Part shown: positions 36,067 through 48,029 of the stretch, piece by piece | Numbering within the stretch: position 1 is the first letter of the stretch | Layout of the letters: each line of letters starts with the position of its first letter | Notes under the pieces: generated by a model | What the model saw: only the letters and a program-made list of their open reading frames with translations | The model's database searches: none | What the model was told of the DNA's origin: nothing | Program-made: the position numbers and the translations under genes | Assembly: GCA_943788875.1 (NCBI GenBank) | Contig: CALSSA010000006.1 | Location: 248,001 to 312,000 of the forward strand | From: an uncultured Pseudomonadales bacterium | Lineage (GTDB): Bacteria; Pseudomonadota; Gammaproteobacteria; Pseudomonadales; Porticoccaceae | Direction of reading: 5' to 3' | Length of the DNA: 64,000 nt

Positions 36067-37329
36067 ATGAACAAAAAACTTCTCGCCCTTATGATCGGCT
36101 TGAATCTCACAGTAACTGCACAGGCTGAAACGCCGGATCTTGAAAAAATGTGGCAAATTATTCAGCAGCAACAAGCTGAAATCGCTGCACTAAAAGGACA
36201 GTTACAAGAAACTGATATCAAAACTGAAGCCACTATCAGTGCGGTGGAGCAATTCTCAGCCCTGCCGACCTCTGCGGGCAAGACTACCTTCGGTGGCTAC
36301 GGCGAAGTCCATTACAACAATCTGGAAAAAGATAATGGCTCTGGCGATAAAGACGCCGTCGATTTCCATCGTTTTGTTATGTTCACCGGCCATCAGTTTA
36401 CCGACAATATTCGATTCTTCTCTGAGTTAGAGGTAGAACACAGTATTGCTGGCGAAGGCAAAGTGGGTGAAGTAGAACTGGAGCAAGCCTATATTGAATG
36501 GGATGCGACAGAAAATCTTTCCGCCAAAGCTGGTCTGTTTTTGATACCCGTAGGTATGATTAATGAGACTCACGAACCAAACACTTTTTACGGCACTGAG
36601 CGCAATGCTGTTGAGAAAAATATTATCCCGGCAACCTGGTGGGAAGCTGGTGCTGCCATCAACGGAGAGATTAGCCAAGGGTTTAGCTACGACCTCGCTG
36701 CACATTCCGGGTTGTATATCCCAGCGGGTAAATATAAGCCCCGCGACGGTCGACAGAAGGTCGGTAAGGCCAAAGCTGATAACGGAGCCTTCACTGGTCG
36801 TTTGAAATATACTGGTATCCCTGGACTGGAATTAGCTGCCACAGTGCAGCATCAGGTAGATATCACTCAGGGCGAAGGCGCACAGTCAGTGGGCGGAACC
36901 CTCTTCGAAGCCCATGTTGCTTGGCAGGCTGATAACTTCCAGCTGAGAGCACTTTATGCCCAGTGGGACTTTGATAATGCCATTAATGCCTATGCCAGCA
37001 CAGCGGCAACGGATTATGTAGCGGGTACCGAATTCACTCTTTCAACCCCTGCATCAGATGGGAATACTGTTACCGGTGCCGATGAACAGACTGGCTTCTA
37101 TATCGAGCCTAGCTACCGTATAACCGACAAGATCGGTGTGTTTGCCCGATATAGCGAATATGATAATCTTGCGGGCAATTCCGCTGACACTGCAATTGAA
37201 CAAATTGATTTAGGAGTCAACTACTGGTTGCACCCCAATATCGTGTTCAAATTTGATTACCAAAATCAGGATGTGGCTGGCGGTAAAGGCTACGATGGTA
37301 TCAATGTCGGTGTAGGCTACTCTTTTTAA
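36067..37329 (+). CDS. Porin with N-terminal coiled coil, Fur-regulated
   Basis: A 420-residue outer-membrane protein. The signal peptide ends VTAQAE and is followed by a short trimerisation-type coiled coil (EKMWQIIQQQQAEIAALKGQLQ region). A beta-barrel follows from KTTFGGYGEVHYN to a C-terminal GVGYSF with final Phe. The ATG of MNKKLL has GGAG eight bases upstream; an earlier in-frame start would add residues before the signal peptide. The barrel resembles OprP-like gammaproteobacterial porins, so passage of small anions or chelates is plausible. The promoter carries a Fur-like box, and the next two genes encode a flavin protein and a PepSY-type membrane protein. Confidence 0.86.
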   Translation: MNKKLLALMIGLNLTVTAQAETPDLEKMWQIIQQQQAEIAALKGQLQETDIKTEATISAVEQFSALPTSAGKTTFGGYGEVHYNNLEKDNGSGDKDAVDFHRFVMFTGHQFTDNIRFFSELEVEHSIAGEGKVGEVELEQAYIEWDATENLSAKAGLFLIPVGMINETHEPNTFYGTERNAVEKNIIPATWWEAGAAINGEISQGFSYDLAAHSGLYIPAGKYKPRDGRQKVGKAKADNGAFTGRLKYTGIPGLELAATVQHQVDITQGEGAQSVGGTLFEAHVAWQADNFQLRALYAQWDFDNAINAYASTAATDYVAGTEFTLSTPASDGNTVTGADEQTGFYIEPSYRITDKIGVFARYSEYDNLAGNSADTAIEQIDLGVNYWLHPNIVFKFDYQNQDVAGGKGYDGINVGVGYSF

Positions 37330-37379
37330 CTAATAGACAAGCCTCAAAAAGTATAGAACGACTAACTTTGCGATGATGA

Positions 37380-37925
37380 ATGTTTAAATCAATGTTAAAT
37401 GCCCTATTGCTAGTGGGCACTGCACTACTAACCTCTTTATCCTCACCTATGGTGATGGGTAAAGGGGTTTATCAGTCTGGTCCAGATTTTATTGCTGAGG
37501 TCTTTGAGCAACAGGCCAGCGCCAAGGTACTCTGGTTGACTAATGATATTCGCCAACAGGCAAAATATATTCTTGGACGCCCGGTGAGCGGCTTGCGCAT
37601 TCGCTATCACCAGCATGGCAGCAAAACCGCCTGGATATTAGAAGAGATCGGCAAAGAGATGCCAATCACCATTGGTGTGGTAGTCGAAGCCAACAAGATT
37701 GCTCAGGTAAAAATCCTTGCCTACAGAGAGAGTCGCGGCGGTGAAGTGCGCTATCCAGCCTACACTAGACAATATCTCGGCGCCGCTCTGAAGGACAACT
37801 ACAAACTTGATCAATCGATCGACGGCATCACAGGTGCTACCCTGTCAGTGTGGGCAGTAAATAAGGTAGCGGCTCTCGCTTTGTATTATCATAGCCTGAC
37901 AGAGCAACCTACAGCTGATAGATAA
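37380..37925 (+). CDS. Secreted FMN-binding domain protein with flavinylation motif
   Basis: A 181-residue exported protein with a hydrophobic N-terminal signal (about residues 5-26) and an FMN-binding domain. The motif DGITGATLS (residues 148-156) matches the ApbE flavinylation consensus, with Thr154 as the expected site of covalent FMN attachment. Also visible are PITIGVVVEANKIAQVKILAYRESRG and GEVRYPAY. It sits between the Fur-regulated porin and a two-helix PepSY-type protein, nine bases before the latter's start. I infer a periplasmic one- or two-electron carrier, possibly in ferric iron reduction. No ApbE gene is in the window. Confidence 0.84.
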   Translation: MFKSMLNALLLVGTALLTSLSSPMVMGKGVYQSGPDFIAEVFEQQASAKVLWLTNDIRQQAKYILGRPVSGLRIRYHQHGSKTAWILEEIGKEMPITIGVVVEANKIAQVKILAYRESRGGEVRYPAYTRQYLGAALKDNYKLDQSIDGITGATLSVWAVNKVAALALYYHSLTEQPTADR

Positions 37926-37933
37926 GGCCTTCC

Positions 37934-38680
37934 GTGGACGTCAAAAAATCCATCATTTTTAACCTGCGCTGGCATCGCCGTATCGGCCTGTCGCTGTTTT
38001 TTATGGTCATCTTTCTTTCCGTTACCGGCTTTGCCCTCAATCATTCTCCAGGCCTTAAACTCAGCAAGGTCGACCTGACCAATGACTGGTTGCTGTCATG
38101 GTATGGTCTAGAGCAGGAACCCATCACAGGCTATAAGCTGAATGAAAACTGGCTCTATCAGGCCGGTGACAAGCACCTCTATTACAATCACACTATTGCA
38201 GGCAGCTGTTTGCCCCCCTTGCGGTCAGTGGCCACCACCGCGCAAATGATACTGGCACTGTGCAGTGACAGCCTGTTACTGCTGAGTCAGGACGGACAGC
38301 TTATTGAGAGCTTTAGTCAGCTTCAGGGCTTACCGGCCAATGTCGAACAGGTACTTGTGGACGGAGAAAATATTTTTCTGACCAGCCCAGCTAACGCAGT
38401 TATATTTGATGCTAACAGTCTGAACATCAGTGCTGTTAAACAGGCCAGTGGCGCTTCTATTGCACCGCAGCCATTGCCTGACAATCAATTCAAGGGGGTA
38501 TCCGAGGCTGGCAGCGGCGCCAGCATCTCTCTGGAAACCCTAGTCCTTGATCTGCACAGTGGCCGTTTCTTTGGCAATGCCGGTGTACTGTTTGTGGATA
38601 TTGTTGGCCTGCTCATGTGCATTCTGGCAATTACCGGCCTCTGGGCATGGGTCAATCATCAGCGGCTGCGCAAACAATAG
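37934..38680 (+). CDS. PepSY-associated two-helix membrane protein
   Basis: A 248-residue inner-membrane protein starting at GTG with AAGG seven bases upstream. The first membrane helix follows RWHRRIGLSLFFMVIFLSVTGFALNH and the second is at GNAGVLFVDIVGLLMCILAITGLWAW, preceded by LDLHSGRFFG. The His residues beside the two helices (His14 and about His206) are placed like heme ligands in PepSY-TM reductases. Between the helices lies a periplasmic domain of about 160 residues. It could carry electrons from the inner membrane to the flavin protein encoded just upstream (inference). A terminator follows. Confidence 0.82.
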   Translation: MDVKKSIIFNLRWHRRIGLSLFFMVIFLSVTGFALNHSPGLKLSKVDLTNDWLLSWYGLEQEPITGYKLNENWLYQAGDKHLYYNHTIAGSCLPPLRSVATTAQMILALCSDSLLLLSQDGQLIESFSQLQGLPANVEQVLVDGENIFLTSPANAVIFDANSLNISAVKQASGASIAPQPLPDNQFKGVSEAGSGASISLETLVLDLHSGRFFGNAGVLFVDIVGLLMCILAITGLWAWVNHQRLRKQ

Positions 38681-38743
38681 CCCCTTTGATCATGTTGCCA
38701 GTTTAAAAAAACCACTATATTATTAGTCTAATAAATAAAAAAC

Positions 38744-38770
38744 AAAAGGCAGCACAGCTGCCTTTTTTTT
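38744..38770 (+). terminator. Terminator of the porin-flavin-PepSY operon
   Basis: A stem AAAAGGCAGC/GCTGCCTTTT with a three-base loop is followed by a run of eight T, 63 bases after the PepSY gene stop and before argD. Confidence 0.93.
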
Positions 38771-38808
38771 ATTGCAGCCAAAATGACTTTGGCGATATAG
38801 GATATGTT

Positions 38809-39987
38809 ATGACAACAGATGCATTGATGAATACTTACGGCACTAGAGCGGCCACCTTGGTTAAAGGTGAAGGCGCACGATTATGGGATGCCGACGGTAA
38901 CCAGTATCTGGATGCGCTTTCAGGTATTGCGGTCTGTGGTCTGGGGCATTCACATCCAGGTATTGCTGCTGCAGTTGCGGAGCAGGCTGGCACATTGACC
39001 CATTGCTCAAATTTCTTCGCTATTCCCAACCAGCAAAAACTGGCGGATAAACTTCGTGATATCTCCGGTATGAGCAATGTATTTTTCGGCAACTCCGGCG
39101 CTGAAGCCAACGAGGCCGCTATTAAGATGGCCCGTCTCTTCGGTCACAAAAAAGGCATTAAGCTGCCGACAATTGTGGTTATGGATAACGCTTTCCATGG
39201 CCGTACTCTGGCAACATTGACGGCCTCTGGCAGCCGTAAAGTTCAGGCCGGCTTCGAGCCATTAGTGCGCGGCTTTGCACGCAGTCCGTACAATGATATT
39301 GAGGCACTCAAAGTCATTGGCGACAACAATGCTAACATTTGCGCCGTGCTGGTTGAGCCGATTCAGGGCGAGGGCGGTATCTGCATGGGCGACAAAGACT
39401 ATTTACAGAAGCTTCGAGCAATCTGTGATCAGCGCGGCTGGCTGTTAATGCTGGATGAAGTACAGACTGGCAATGGTCGTACCGGTAAATATTTCTGTTA
39501 TCAGCACAGTGATATTCTCCCCGATGTAGTGACCACCTCTAAAGGCTTAGGCAACGGTGTGCCCATTGGCGCCTGTCTGGCTTCTGGTGAAGCCGCTGAA
39601 CTAATGCAGCCCGGCAATCACGGCTCAACTTTTGGTGGCAACCCACTATCCTGCGCGGCGGCATTAGCTGCTGTTACTGCAATTGTCGATGGTGGTCTCG
39701 ACCATCGAGCTGCAGAGTTGGGCGATAGAATTATGGCTGGCTTCAAAACGGAGCTGGCAGACGTTGCCCATGTAAAAGAGATTCGTGGCATGGGCTGCAT
39801 GATTGGTATTGAGCTGGATAAACCCTGCAAATCATTATTTATGGCAGCGATGGCCAAGGGCTTAATTATCAACGTCACCGCAGATTCGGTAATTAGACTA
39901 TTGCCGCCTCTGATTATGACAGACCTTGAGGCCGATCAGCTGGTAGCTATTTTGGCTCCATTGATTAAAGATTTTAAAACGGATTAA
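38809..39987 (+). CDS. argD: Acetylornithine aminotransferase
   Basis: A 392-residue PLP enzyme of arginine biosynthesis (N-acetylornithine/N-acetylglutamate semialdehyde). FFGNSGAEANEAAIKMAR, AFHGRTLATLTASG, LMLDEVQTGNGRTGKYF and the PLP lysine in VVTTSKGLGNGVPIGA are all present. AGGA precedes the ATG. Seven bases separate it from argF, forming a two-gene arginine operon. Confidence 0.95.
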   Translation: MTTDALMNTYGTRAATLVKGEGARLWDADGNQYLDALSGIAVCGLGHSHPGIAAAVAEQAGTLTHCSNFFAIPNQQKLADKLRDISGMSNVFFGNSGAEANEAAIKMARLFGHKKGIKLPTIVVMDNAFHGRTLATLTASGSRKVQAGFEPLVRGFARSPYNDIEALKVIGDNNANICAVLVEPIQGEGGICMGDKDYLQKLRAICDQRGWLLMLDEVQTGNGRTGKYFCYQHSDILPDVVTTSKGLGNGVPIGACLASGEAAELMQPGNHGSTFGGNPLSCAAALAAVTAIVDGGLDHRAAELGDRIMAGFKTELADVAHVKEIRGMGCMIGIELDKPCKSLFMAAMAKGLIINVTADSVIRLLPPLIMTDLEADQLVAILAPLIKDFKTD

Positions 39988-39993
39988 AGCATT

Positions 39994-40908
39994 ATGGCGA
40001 TTAGACATTTTCTAACCCTGCGCGACCTCAGTAGCGACGAGCTCAATCAGGTGATCGATCTGGCTATTGAAATGAAAGCGGCGAAGCGGGAAAACCGCCA
40101 AGAGCCAATTTTTGCCGGCAAAGTGCTGGGCATGATTTTTGAAAAATCATCCACCAGAACTCGTGTGTCATTTGAAGCCGGCATGGCCCAGCTTGGGGGA
40201 GATGCATTATTTCTCTCGCCCAATGACACTCAGCTAGGCCGTGGCGAACCGATCGAAGATTCAGCGCGAGTGATTTCACGTATGGTCGATATTGTCATGA
40301 TCAGAACCTTTGGCCATAACATAGTCGAGCACTTTGCCAAGTATTCCAAGGTGCCAGTGATCAATGCATTAACTGATCAGTATCATCCCTGCCAATTGTT
40401 GGCGGATGTGCAGACATATGTAGAACACCGCGGTTCAATCAAAGGCAAAACAGTGGCCTGGATTGGCGATGGCAACAATATGTGCCATTCCTGGATCAAC
40501 GCTGCCATACAGTTTGATTTCAAACTACAGGTTGCCTGCCCCGAGGGCTATGAACCAGACGCCGAGCTTGTCGCCGAAGCCGGAGATCATGTTATGGTTA
40601 CCAGCGATCCGTTAGTCGCGGCCACTGGTGCCAACCTTGTGACCACGGATGTATTTGCTTCTATGGGTCAGGAAGATGAACAGCAAGAGAGATTAGAGAA
40701 GTTCGCTGGCTTTCAAGTAAACCATAAGCTGATGGCTCATGCCGCAGACAAAGCCATCTTTATGCACTGCCTGCCTGCCCACAGAGACGAAGAAGTCTCT
40801 GCAGAGCTATTGGAAGATGAGTCTATTTCTGTGGTTTGGGATGAGGCTGAGAATCGCCTGCATGCACAAAAAGCCTTGATGGTATTTCTATTACAAGCCA
40901 GCAGCTAG
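39994..40908 (+). CDS. argF: Ornithine carbamoyltransferase
   Basis: A 304-residue enzyme making citrulline from ornithine and carbamoyl phosphate. The carbamoyl-phosphate site [28 protein letters not shown], and the ornithine-site motif [12 protein letters not shown] are intact. The carbamoyl phosphate comes from carAB encoded convergently downstream. Its last codons form the left arm of its own terminator. Confidence 0.97.
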   Translation: MAIRHFLTLRDLSSDELNQVIDLAIEMKAAKRENRQEPIFAGKVLGMIFEKSSTRTRVSFEAGMAQLGGDALFLSPNDTQLGRGEPIEDSARVISRMVDIVMIRTFGHNIVEHFAKYSKVPVINALTDQYHPCQLLADVQTYVEHRGSIKGKTVAWIGDGNNMCHSWINAAIQFDFKLQVACPEGYEPDAELVAEAGDHVMVTSDPLVAATGANLVTTDVFASMGQEDEQQERLEKFAGFQVNHKLMAHAADKAIFMHCLPAHRDEEVSAELLEDESISVVWDEAENRLHAQKALMVFLLQASS

Positions 40909-40920
40909 CTGGCTTTTTTA
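40895..40920 (+). terminator. Terminator overlapping the end of argF
   Basis: Stem AAGCCAGC/GCTGGCTT with a five-base loop, then a T-run. The stem's left arm is the last codons of argF and the loop/right arm contains its stop codon, so the terminator is partly coding. It ends at the convergent greA stop. Confidence 0.8.
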
Positions 40921-41400
40921 GGTTGCAGAATAAACCACATCGTCAATTTCGTATTCCACATCACCACCGGGCGTCTTAACGACCACCACATCACCAATCT
41001 CTTTACTGATCAGCGCACGGGCAATAGGTGACTGGTAAGAGATCTTACCCTCTTTGACACTGGCTTCGTCGTCACCGACCAGTCGGTAACTCACCTGCTC
41101 ATCGGTTTCAACATTGAGGATCGTGACCGTAGAACCAAAAATAACCCTATCACCCTGGGGTATTTTGGAAATATCAATAATCTGAGAATTAGACAGCTTG
41201 GCTTCAATATCCTGAATGCGACCTTCGATAAAGCCCTGCTGTTCGCGGGCAGCGTGATACTCTGCGTTCTCTTTTAGATCACCATGTTCACGAGCTTCAG
41301 CAATCGCCGCAATCACCTTGGGACGATCATTTTTCTTTAAACTATCGAGTTCGACTCTGAGAGCAGCTTCGCCCTCCACTGTCATCACATTCTTTTGCAT
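40918..41400 (-). CDS. greA: Transcription elongation factor GreA
   Basis: A 160-residue factor that stimulates transcript cleavage in backtracked RNA polymerase. The N-terminal coiled coil includes [33 protein letters not shown] with the acidic tip residues, and the C-terminal domain ends with [12 protein letters not shown]. The ATG overlaps the carB stop as TAATG, so it is coupled to the pyrimidine/arginine operon, a pseudomonad-like order. Confidence 0.97.
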   Translation of the reverse strand: MQKNVMTVEGEAALRVELDSLKKNDRPKVIAAIAEAREHGDLKENAEYHAAREQQGFIEGRIQDIEAKLSNSQIIDISKIPQGDRVIFGSTVTILNVETDEQVSYRLVGDDEASVKEGKISYQSPIARALISKEIGDVVVVKTPGGDVEYEIDDVVYSAT

Positions 41401-44400
41401 TAGCTAATACCTTTGTGCAACGTCTGTAGATTGCGCACTTTGATGTCACCGCCAAATTGAAGTGCTTCACAAACAGCACTGCCACCTGCCATGGTAGTTG
41501 TGTAATAGACTCTGTGCTGTTCGGCACTAGATCTAATGGTGGAAGAATCAGAAATCGCCTGACGCCCCTCGGTTGTATTAATGATCAGATTTATCTTATC
41601 ACTCTTAATCATGTCAACGATATGGGGTCTGCCCTCTTGCACCTTATTGACTAGCTCTACATCAATGCCGGAGGTCTTGAGAATATCGGCAGTGCCTTTG
41701 GTCGCTACTAACTTAAAGCCCAGAGTGCTCAGTTTGGCTGCCAGATCAGACACCTGACCTTTGTCTCGCTCACGGACACTGATAAAGGCTGTGCCCTTGG
41801 AAGGAATCTCGTCACTGGCACCCAACTCGGCTTTGCCATAGGCCTCGGCAAAGGTCTCGCCGACACCCATCACTTCACCGGTGGACTTCATCTCTGGTCC
41901 CAGAATAGGGTCAATGCCGGGAAATTTATTGAACGGGAACACCGCTTCTTTAACACTGAAGTAAGGTGGAATAATTTCTTTGGTAAAGCCCTGGGACTCC
42001 AGAGTCTGACCCACCATACAGCGCGCCGCCACCTTGGCTAGGCTGATACCAATGCACTTGGAGACAAAAGGCACGGTGCGCGAGGCGCGCGGGTTAACCT
42101 CAATCACATAGATTTTACCATCCTGGAGTGCCAACTGAACATTCATCAAGCCACGAACGCCAAGTTCCCGCGCCATCTTTTTACAGACTTCACGCATCTG
42201 GTCTTGAATTTCTTCGCTCAGGCTGTAGGGCGGCAGTGAACAGGCAGAGTCACCGGAGTGAATACCAGCCTGTTCGATATGCTGCATAATCGCACCAATT
42301 ACCACCTGCTCACCATCGCTTACTGCATCCACATCCATCTCAATGGCGTTGGGCAGAAAGAAGTCCAGCAGTACTGGAGAATCTTCAGAGACCTCTACAG
42401 CAGTCTGCATATAATGACGCAGCTCGTCTTCTTTGTAGACGATCTCCATGGCTCGACCACCCAGAACATAGGAGGGTCTTACCACCAGTGGGTAACCAAT
42501 CTGCTTAGCCAATACCACTGCATCTTCAGTACTGCGCGCAGTAGAATTCGACGGCTGCAACAGATCCAGTTTTTCAATCATCTGCTGGAAGCGCTCGCGA
42601 TCTTCAGCACGGTCAATGGCATCAGGGGTGGTACCAATAATGGGCACACCATGAGCTTCCAGGGCACGAGCCAGTTTCAATGGTGTCTGGCCACCAAATT
42701 GTACAATCACGCCTTTGGGCTTTTCTACGCGCACAATTTCCAACACATCTTCCAATGTGACAGGTTCAAAGAACAGTCGATCTGAGGTGTCGTAATCTGT
42801 GGATACAGTCTCCGGGTTACAGTTGACCATAATGGTCTCGTAGCCATCTTCGCGCATCGCCAGTGCTGCATGTACACAGCAGTAATCAAACTCAATGCCC
42901 TGACCAATTCTGTTGGGTCCGCCACCCAGAACCAGGATCTTATCCTTGTCGCTGGGGCGCGCCTCACATTCCTCTTCATAGGTCGAGTACATATAGGCAG
43001 TTTCGGTGCTGAACTCGGCGGCACAGGTATCGACGCGCTTATATACTGGGTGCAGTTCATGCTTATAACGCATTCCACGCACATCGGCTTCGACACAGCC
43101 TAGAACATCGGCAAGGCGACGGTCGGCAAAACCTTTGCGCTTGAGCCTGTATAGACCATGCTTATCAAGGTCAGATAATTGAGTGCCCTGCAGACGCTGC
43201 TCTTCTTTAATTAAGTCTTCAATCTGCACCAGGAACCAAGGATCAATCTTGGTCACGGCAAACATCTCTTCGATGCTCATGCCACTGCGGAAGCCATCTG
43301 CCAGATACCAGATGCGATCTGGGCCAGCTTCAGCCAGTTCATTGCGCAATATGGCACTTGAGCTCTCATCACTGAGGTTTAGCTGCGGATCAAAGCCCGC
43401 CACACCCACTTCCAGACCGCGCAGTGCTTTCTGCATAGACTCTTGGAAAGTGCGGCCAATAGCCATCACTTCACCCACAGATTTCATCTGTGTGGTCAGT
43501 TTTGAATCTGCCTGATTAAATTTCTCGAAGGCAAAGCGTGGGATTTTGGTCACCACATAATCAATGCTGGGCTCAAAGGAAGCTGGTGTTGCACCGCCAG
43601 TGATTTCATTCTGCAATTCATCAAGGGTGTAACCCACAGCCAGCTTTGCGGCCACTCTGGCAATAGGGAAACCAGTTGCTTTGGACGCCAGAGCCGATGA
43701 GCGGGATACACGCGGATTCATCTCAATAACAATCAGTCGACCATCTTCCGGGTTGACCGCAAACTGCACATTGGAACCACCGGTTTCAACACCGATCTCA
43801 CGCAGTACCTTGATTGAGGCGTTGCGCATGATTTGATATTCTTTATCAGTTAATGTCTGAGCAGGCGCCACAGTAATGGAATCGCCGGTGTGGATGCCCA
43901 TAGGGTCGAGGTTTTCAATCGAGCAGACAATAATGCAGTTGTCGTTGCGATCTCGCACCACTTCCATTTCAAATTCTTTCCAGCCAATCAATGACTCGTC
44001 GATCAATAACTCATTGGTAGGCGACAGATCCAGGCCGCGGCGACAGATCTCTTCAAACTCTTCGCGGTTGTAAGCAATACCACCGCCAGAGCCGCCCATG
44101 GTGAATGAAGGACGGATAATGCATGGGAACCCAAACCGGTCAGCAACCTGATAGGCCTCTTCAAGACTGTGAGCAATACCGGAGTTTGGTGTATCTAGAT
44201 CAATGGATTTCATGGCTCGGTCAAAGCGCTCGCGATCTTCGGCTTTGTCGATAGCATCAGCATTGGCGCCAATCATCTCGACACCAAACTCATCCAGCAC
44301 TCCATGCTTAGCCAGATCCAGAGCGCAGTTTAATGCGGTCTGACCACCCATAGTGGGCAGCAGCGCATCCGGGCGCTCGTCGGCAATAATCTTGGCAACC

Positions 44401-44618
44401 GTGTGCCATTCCACCGGTTCGATATAGGTGGCATCGGCCATGGCCGGGTCGGTCATAATGGTAGCTGGGTTGGAGTTAACCAGGATTACTCTAAAACCTT
44501 CTTCGCGAAGCGCTTTACAGGCCTGAGCACCTGAATAGTCAAATTCACAGGCCTGGCCAATTATAATGGGGCCAGCGCCAAGGATAAGGATGCTTTTTAA
44601 ATCTGTTCTTTTTGGCAT
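41400..44618 (-). CDS. carB: Carbamoyl phosphate synthase large subunit
   Basis: A 1072-residue enzyme with two tandem ATP-grasp halves (from about residue 1 and about residue 553). Each half starts with a nucleotide-binding [17 protein letters not shown]- or [16 protein letters not shown]-type segment. The C-terminal MGS-like allosteric domain contains [15 protein letters not shown]. It makes carbamoyl phosphate from the ammonia passed by CarA, feeding argF and pyrimidine synthesis. Length is normal. Lies between carA and greA. Confidence 0.98.
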   Translation of the reverse strand: MPKRTDLKSILILGAGPIIIGQACEFDYSGAQACKALREEGFRVILVNSNPATIMTDPAMADATYIEPVEWHTVAKIIADERPDALLPTMGGQTALNCALDLAKHGVLDEFGVEMIGANADAIDKAEDRERFDRAMKSIDLDTPNSGIAHSLEEAYQVADRFGFPCIIRPSFTMGGSGGGIAYNREEFEEICRRGLDLSPTNELLIDESLIGWKEFEMEVVRDRNDNCIIVCSIENLDPMGIHTGDSITVAPAQTLTDKEYQIMRNASIKVLREIGVETGGSNVQFAVNPEDGRLIVIEMNPRVSRSSALASKATGFPIARVAAKLAVGYTLDELQNEITGGATPASFEPSIDYVVTKIPRFAFEKFNQADSKLTTQMKSVGEVMAIGRTFQESMQKALRGLEVGVAGFDPQLNLSDESSSAILRNELAEAGPDRIWYLADGFRSGMSIEEMFAVTKIDPWFLVQIEDLIKEEQRLQGTQLSDLDKHGLYRLKRKGFADRRLADVLGCVEADVRGMRYKHELHPVYKRVDTCAAEFSTETAYMYSTYEEECEARPSDKDKILVLGGGPNRIGQGIEFDYCCVHAALAMREDGYETIMVNCNPETVSTDYDTSDRLFFEPVTLEDVLEIVRVEKPKGVIVQFGGQTPLKLARALEAHGVPIIGTTPDAIDRAEDRERFQQMIEKLDLLQPSNSTARSTEDAVVLAKQIGYPLVVRPSYVLGGRAMEIVYKEDELRHYMQTAVEVSEDSPVLLDFFLPNAIEMDVDAVSDGEQVVIGAIMQHIEQAGIHSGDSACSLPPYSLSEEIQDQMREVCKKMARELGVRGLMNVQLALQDGKIYVIEVNPRASRTVPFVSKCIGISLAKVAARCMVGQTLESQGFTKEIIPPYFSVKEAVFPFNKFPGIDPILGPEMKSTGEVMGVGETFAEAYGKAELGASDEIPSKGTAFISVRERDKGQVSDLAAKLSTLGFKLVATKGTADILKTSGIDVELVNKVQEGRPHIVDMIKSDKINLIINTTEGRQAISDSSTIRSSAEQHRVYYTTTMAGGSAVCEALQFGGDIKVRNLQTLHKGIS

Positions 44619-44639
44619 ATTCTCTCAACCGCGCAGGTC

Positions 44640-45776
44640 TTAACCGCGCTCTTCCATTAATTCAATAAAGTGATCAAACAAGGGGGCTGCATCATGGGGC
44701 CCCGGGCTGGCTTCAGGATGACCCTGGAAGCTAAACGCAGGCCTGTCTGTGCGATGAATCCCCTGTAATGAACCATCAAACAGCGAGCGGTGAGTAGCGC
44801 GCAGGCAGTCTGGCAGACTTCCCTCGTCAACCGCAAAGCCGTGGTTCTGGCTGGTGATCATCACCACATTGTTATCTATATCCTGCACCGGATGGTTGGC
44901 GCCATGATGACCAAATTTCATCTTCACTGTGGTGGCGCCAGAGGCCAGAGCCAGTAACTGGTGCCCCAGGCAGATACCAAACACAGGAATGTTGGTCTGC
45001 AGAATTTCCGTGATGGCTTTAATAGCATAGTCACAGGGCTCGGGATCACCAGGGCCATTGCTCAGAAATATGCCATCTGGATTCATCGCCAGGACTTCGC
45101 TGGCAGGTGTCTGAGCTGGAACCACTGTCAATTCGCAGTCACGATCAACCAGCATGCGCAAAATATTGCGCTTTACACCGAAATCATAGGCGACAACTTT
45201 AAACTTACCGCCCTCTGATTTTCTGTGACCTTTACCTAACTCCCAGCTATGCTCAGTCCACTGATAGCCCTCAGAGACAGTCACCTCTTTGGCCAGATCC
45301 ATGCCTTTTAGCCCAGCAAAGGCCCGGGCAGCAGCCAGCGCTGTCTGATCGTCGATATCGCCAGCCATAATGCAGCCACTCTGGGCACCAGATTCACGCA
45401 AAATACGTGTTAGCTTACGGGTATCTATATCAGCGATAGCGAGAATGTTTTTTTCTTTTAAGTAGTCGTCGAGATTCTGTTCACTGCGGAAGTTTGATGC
45501 CAGCAATGGCAAATCTCGGATAACCAACCCAGCGGCCCAGATCTGATCGGATTCTTCATCTTCCCGGTTAACGCCTGTATTGCCAATATGGGAGTAGGTA
45601 AGAGTAACGATCTGGCGGGCGTATGAGGGATCAGTAAGAATCTCCTGATACCCTGTGAGGGCTGTGTTAAAGACTACTTCACCAACAGAGGATCCGTCTG
45701 CACCAATGGCAGTGCCTCTGAAAATTGTTCCGTCTGCAAGCGCAAGTACGGCTTCCCGGTGAGTATGGGAATTCAC
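44640..45776 (-). CDS. carA: Carbamoyl phosphate synthase small subunit
   Basis: A 378-residue glutaminase subunit. The N-terminal domain begins [17 protein letters not shown]. The class I amidotransferase domain shows the nucleophile Cys in [13 protein letters not shown] and His/Glu in [13 protein letters not shown]. The GTG start has GGAGG just upstream. Only about 66 bases separate it from the terminator that closes dapB, so its promoter must be in that gap. Confidence 0.98.
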   Translation of the reverse strand: MNSHTHREAVLALADGTIFRGTAIGADGSSVGEVVFNTALTGYQEILTDPSYARQIVTLTYSHIGNTGVNREDEESDQIWAAGLVIRDLPLLASNFRSEQNLDDYLKEKNILAIADIDTRKLTRILRESGAQSGCIMAGDIDDQTALAAARAFAGLKGMDLAKEVTVSEGYQWTEHSWELGKGHRKSEGGKFKVVAYDFGVKRNILRMLVDRDCELTVVPAQTPASEVLAMNPDGIFLSNGPGDPEPCDYAIKAITEILQTNIPVFGICLGHQLLALASGATTVKMKFGHHGANHPVQDIDNNVVMITSQNHGFAVDEGSLPDCLRATHRSLFDGSLQGIHRTDRPAFSFQGHPEASPGPHDAAPLFDHFIELMEERG

Positions 45777-45842
45777 ACAACCTCCTAATTAGTCACATGG
45801 ACCTAGAATAAGATAACTCCGAAATGCGCATCAGACATGTGC

Positions 45843-45876
45843 AAAAAAACGAGATGAAACTATGCGTCTCATCTCG
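45843..45876 (-). terminator. Terminator between dapB and carA
   Basis: An 11-base stem (one G-U pair in RNA) CGAGATGA.. /..TCATCTCG with a five-base loop is followed by seven T on the minus strand. The rest of the 254-base dapB-carA gap shows no gene or further clear signal. Confidence 0.85.
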
Positions 45877-46030
45877 TTTAATTAAATAATATTCTGTGCC
45901 CTAACCTCTCGGAACGAGACCGCTTTTAATGTCGCGGTGTTAGCACAGTATTGTATTGAAGGAGGCTGATTTTGTCTATCACTGTCGGTGTTAATTTCAC
46001 TGCCACAAATGTCGCTTGAAGCTGATTTTT

Positions 46031-46864
<834 letters not shown>

Positions 46865-46875
46865 TCAGAGTAACC

Positions 46876-47994
46876 CTAACCGGTCAGATTATCGAAGAAT
46901 TTCTTTACCCCATCAAACCAGTTGTTGCTGCGCGGAGAATGCTTGCTCTTGCCCGCCAGGCTGTCATCAAATTTTTGTAAAAATTCTTTCTGCTCTGGAC
47001 TAAGATTAACCGGAGTTTCCAGTACCACACGGCACAGTAGGTCGCCGGTTGCACCACCGCGGACCGGCGCTACACCTTTGCCTCGCAGACGGAACAGCTT
47101 ACCGCTCTGGGTTTCAACTGGGACTTTGAGTTTTACCTTGCCTGACAGAGTCGGCACCTCCAACTCACCACCCAGCGCCGCCTGAGCAAAGCTAATAGGT
47201 ACTTCGCAGTGCAGATTGGCATCATCGCGTACAAAGATAGCATGATCACGCACATGCATCTGTACATACAGATCCCCAGCTGCGCCACCCTGTGGACCAG
47301 CTTCGCCCTTGCCTGCCAGACGGATACGATCGCCTGTATCGACGCCGGCCGGAATCTTCACGGACAATGTTTTGCGCTCTTCTTTCACACCCTGACCATG
47401 GCAGTCACCGCAGGGGTCAGAAATCATCTGGCCGCGACCACGACATTTTGGACAGGCCTGCTGCACGGAGAAAAAGCCTTGGGACATTCGTACCTGGCCG
47501 GCTCCGCCGCAGGTGTCGCAGGTTACTGGAGAGGATCCTTTGCGCGCACCAGACCCATCACAGGGATCACAGGGGCTCATGGTTGGCACATCGATCTGTA
47601 CTGTCTTGCCCTTTACCGCATCTTCTAGATCTAACTGCAGGTCATAGCGCAGATCCGAGCCTCGCTGAGGCCCGCCGCGACCGCGGCCACCGCCGCCACC
47701 AAAAATATCGCCAAACACATCGCCGAAGACATCACTAAAGCCTGCTCCGCCACCGCCGCCAGCATTACCATCGACACCAGCATGTCCAAAGCGGTCATAG
47801 GCAGACTTCTTCTCTTCATCGCCAAGAATCTCATAGGCTTCCTGAGCTTCTTTAAACTTCTCTTCAGCATTCGCGTCGTCTGGATTGCGGTCCGGGTGAT
47901 ATTTCATCGCAATGCGACGAAAGGCCTTTTTAATCTCTGCATCAGAGGCGCCTTTTTCAACACCCAGTATTTCGTAGTAGTCGCGCTTGGCCAT
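46876..47994 (-). CDS. dnaJ: Chaperone DnaJ
   Basis: A 372-residue type I Hsp40. J domain with HPD in [10 protein letters not shown], then a Gly/Phe region. Four zinc motifs follow ([32 protein letters not shown]), then the substrate-binding C-terminal domains. It stimulates DnaK ATPase and delivers unfolded clients. It follows dnaK with an 86-base gap holding a long hairpin. Confidence 0.98.
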   Translation of the reverse strand: MAKRDYYEILGVEKGASDAEIKKAFRRIAMKYHPDRNPDDANAEEKFKEAQEAYEILGDEEKKSAYDRFGHAGVDGNAGGGGGAGFSDVFGDVFGDIFGGGGGRGRGGPQRGSDLRYDLQLDLEDAVKGKTVQIDVPTMSPCDPCDGSGARKGSSPVTCDTCGGAGQVRMSQGFFSVQQACPKCRGRGQMISDPCGDCHGQGVKEERKTLSVKIPAGVDTGDRIRLAGKGEAGPQGGAAGDLYVQMHVRDHAIFVRDDANLHCEVPISFAQAALGGELEVPTLSGKVKLKVPVETQSGKLFRLRGKGVAPVRGGATGDLLCRVVLETPVNLSPEQKEFLQKFDDSLAGKSKHSPRSNNWFDGVKKFFDNLTG

Positions 47995-48029
47995 ATGCTG
48001 TTTCTTTTATCCTAAATATCGCTGATAGT

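Noticed and set aside
42258-42785. A plus-strand open frame within carB
   Set aside because: Antisense to the invariant carB sequence, with no start signal or homology.
45777-45842. Riboswitch or ARG-box control of carA
   Set aside because: Only 66 bases lie between the dapB terminator and carA, and no ARG-box pair or structured aptamer was recognised.
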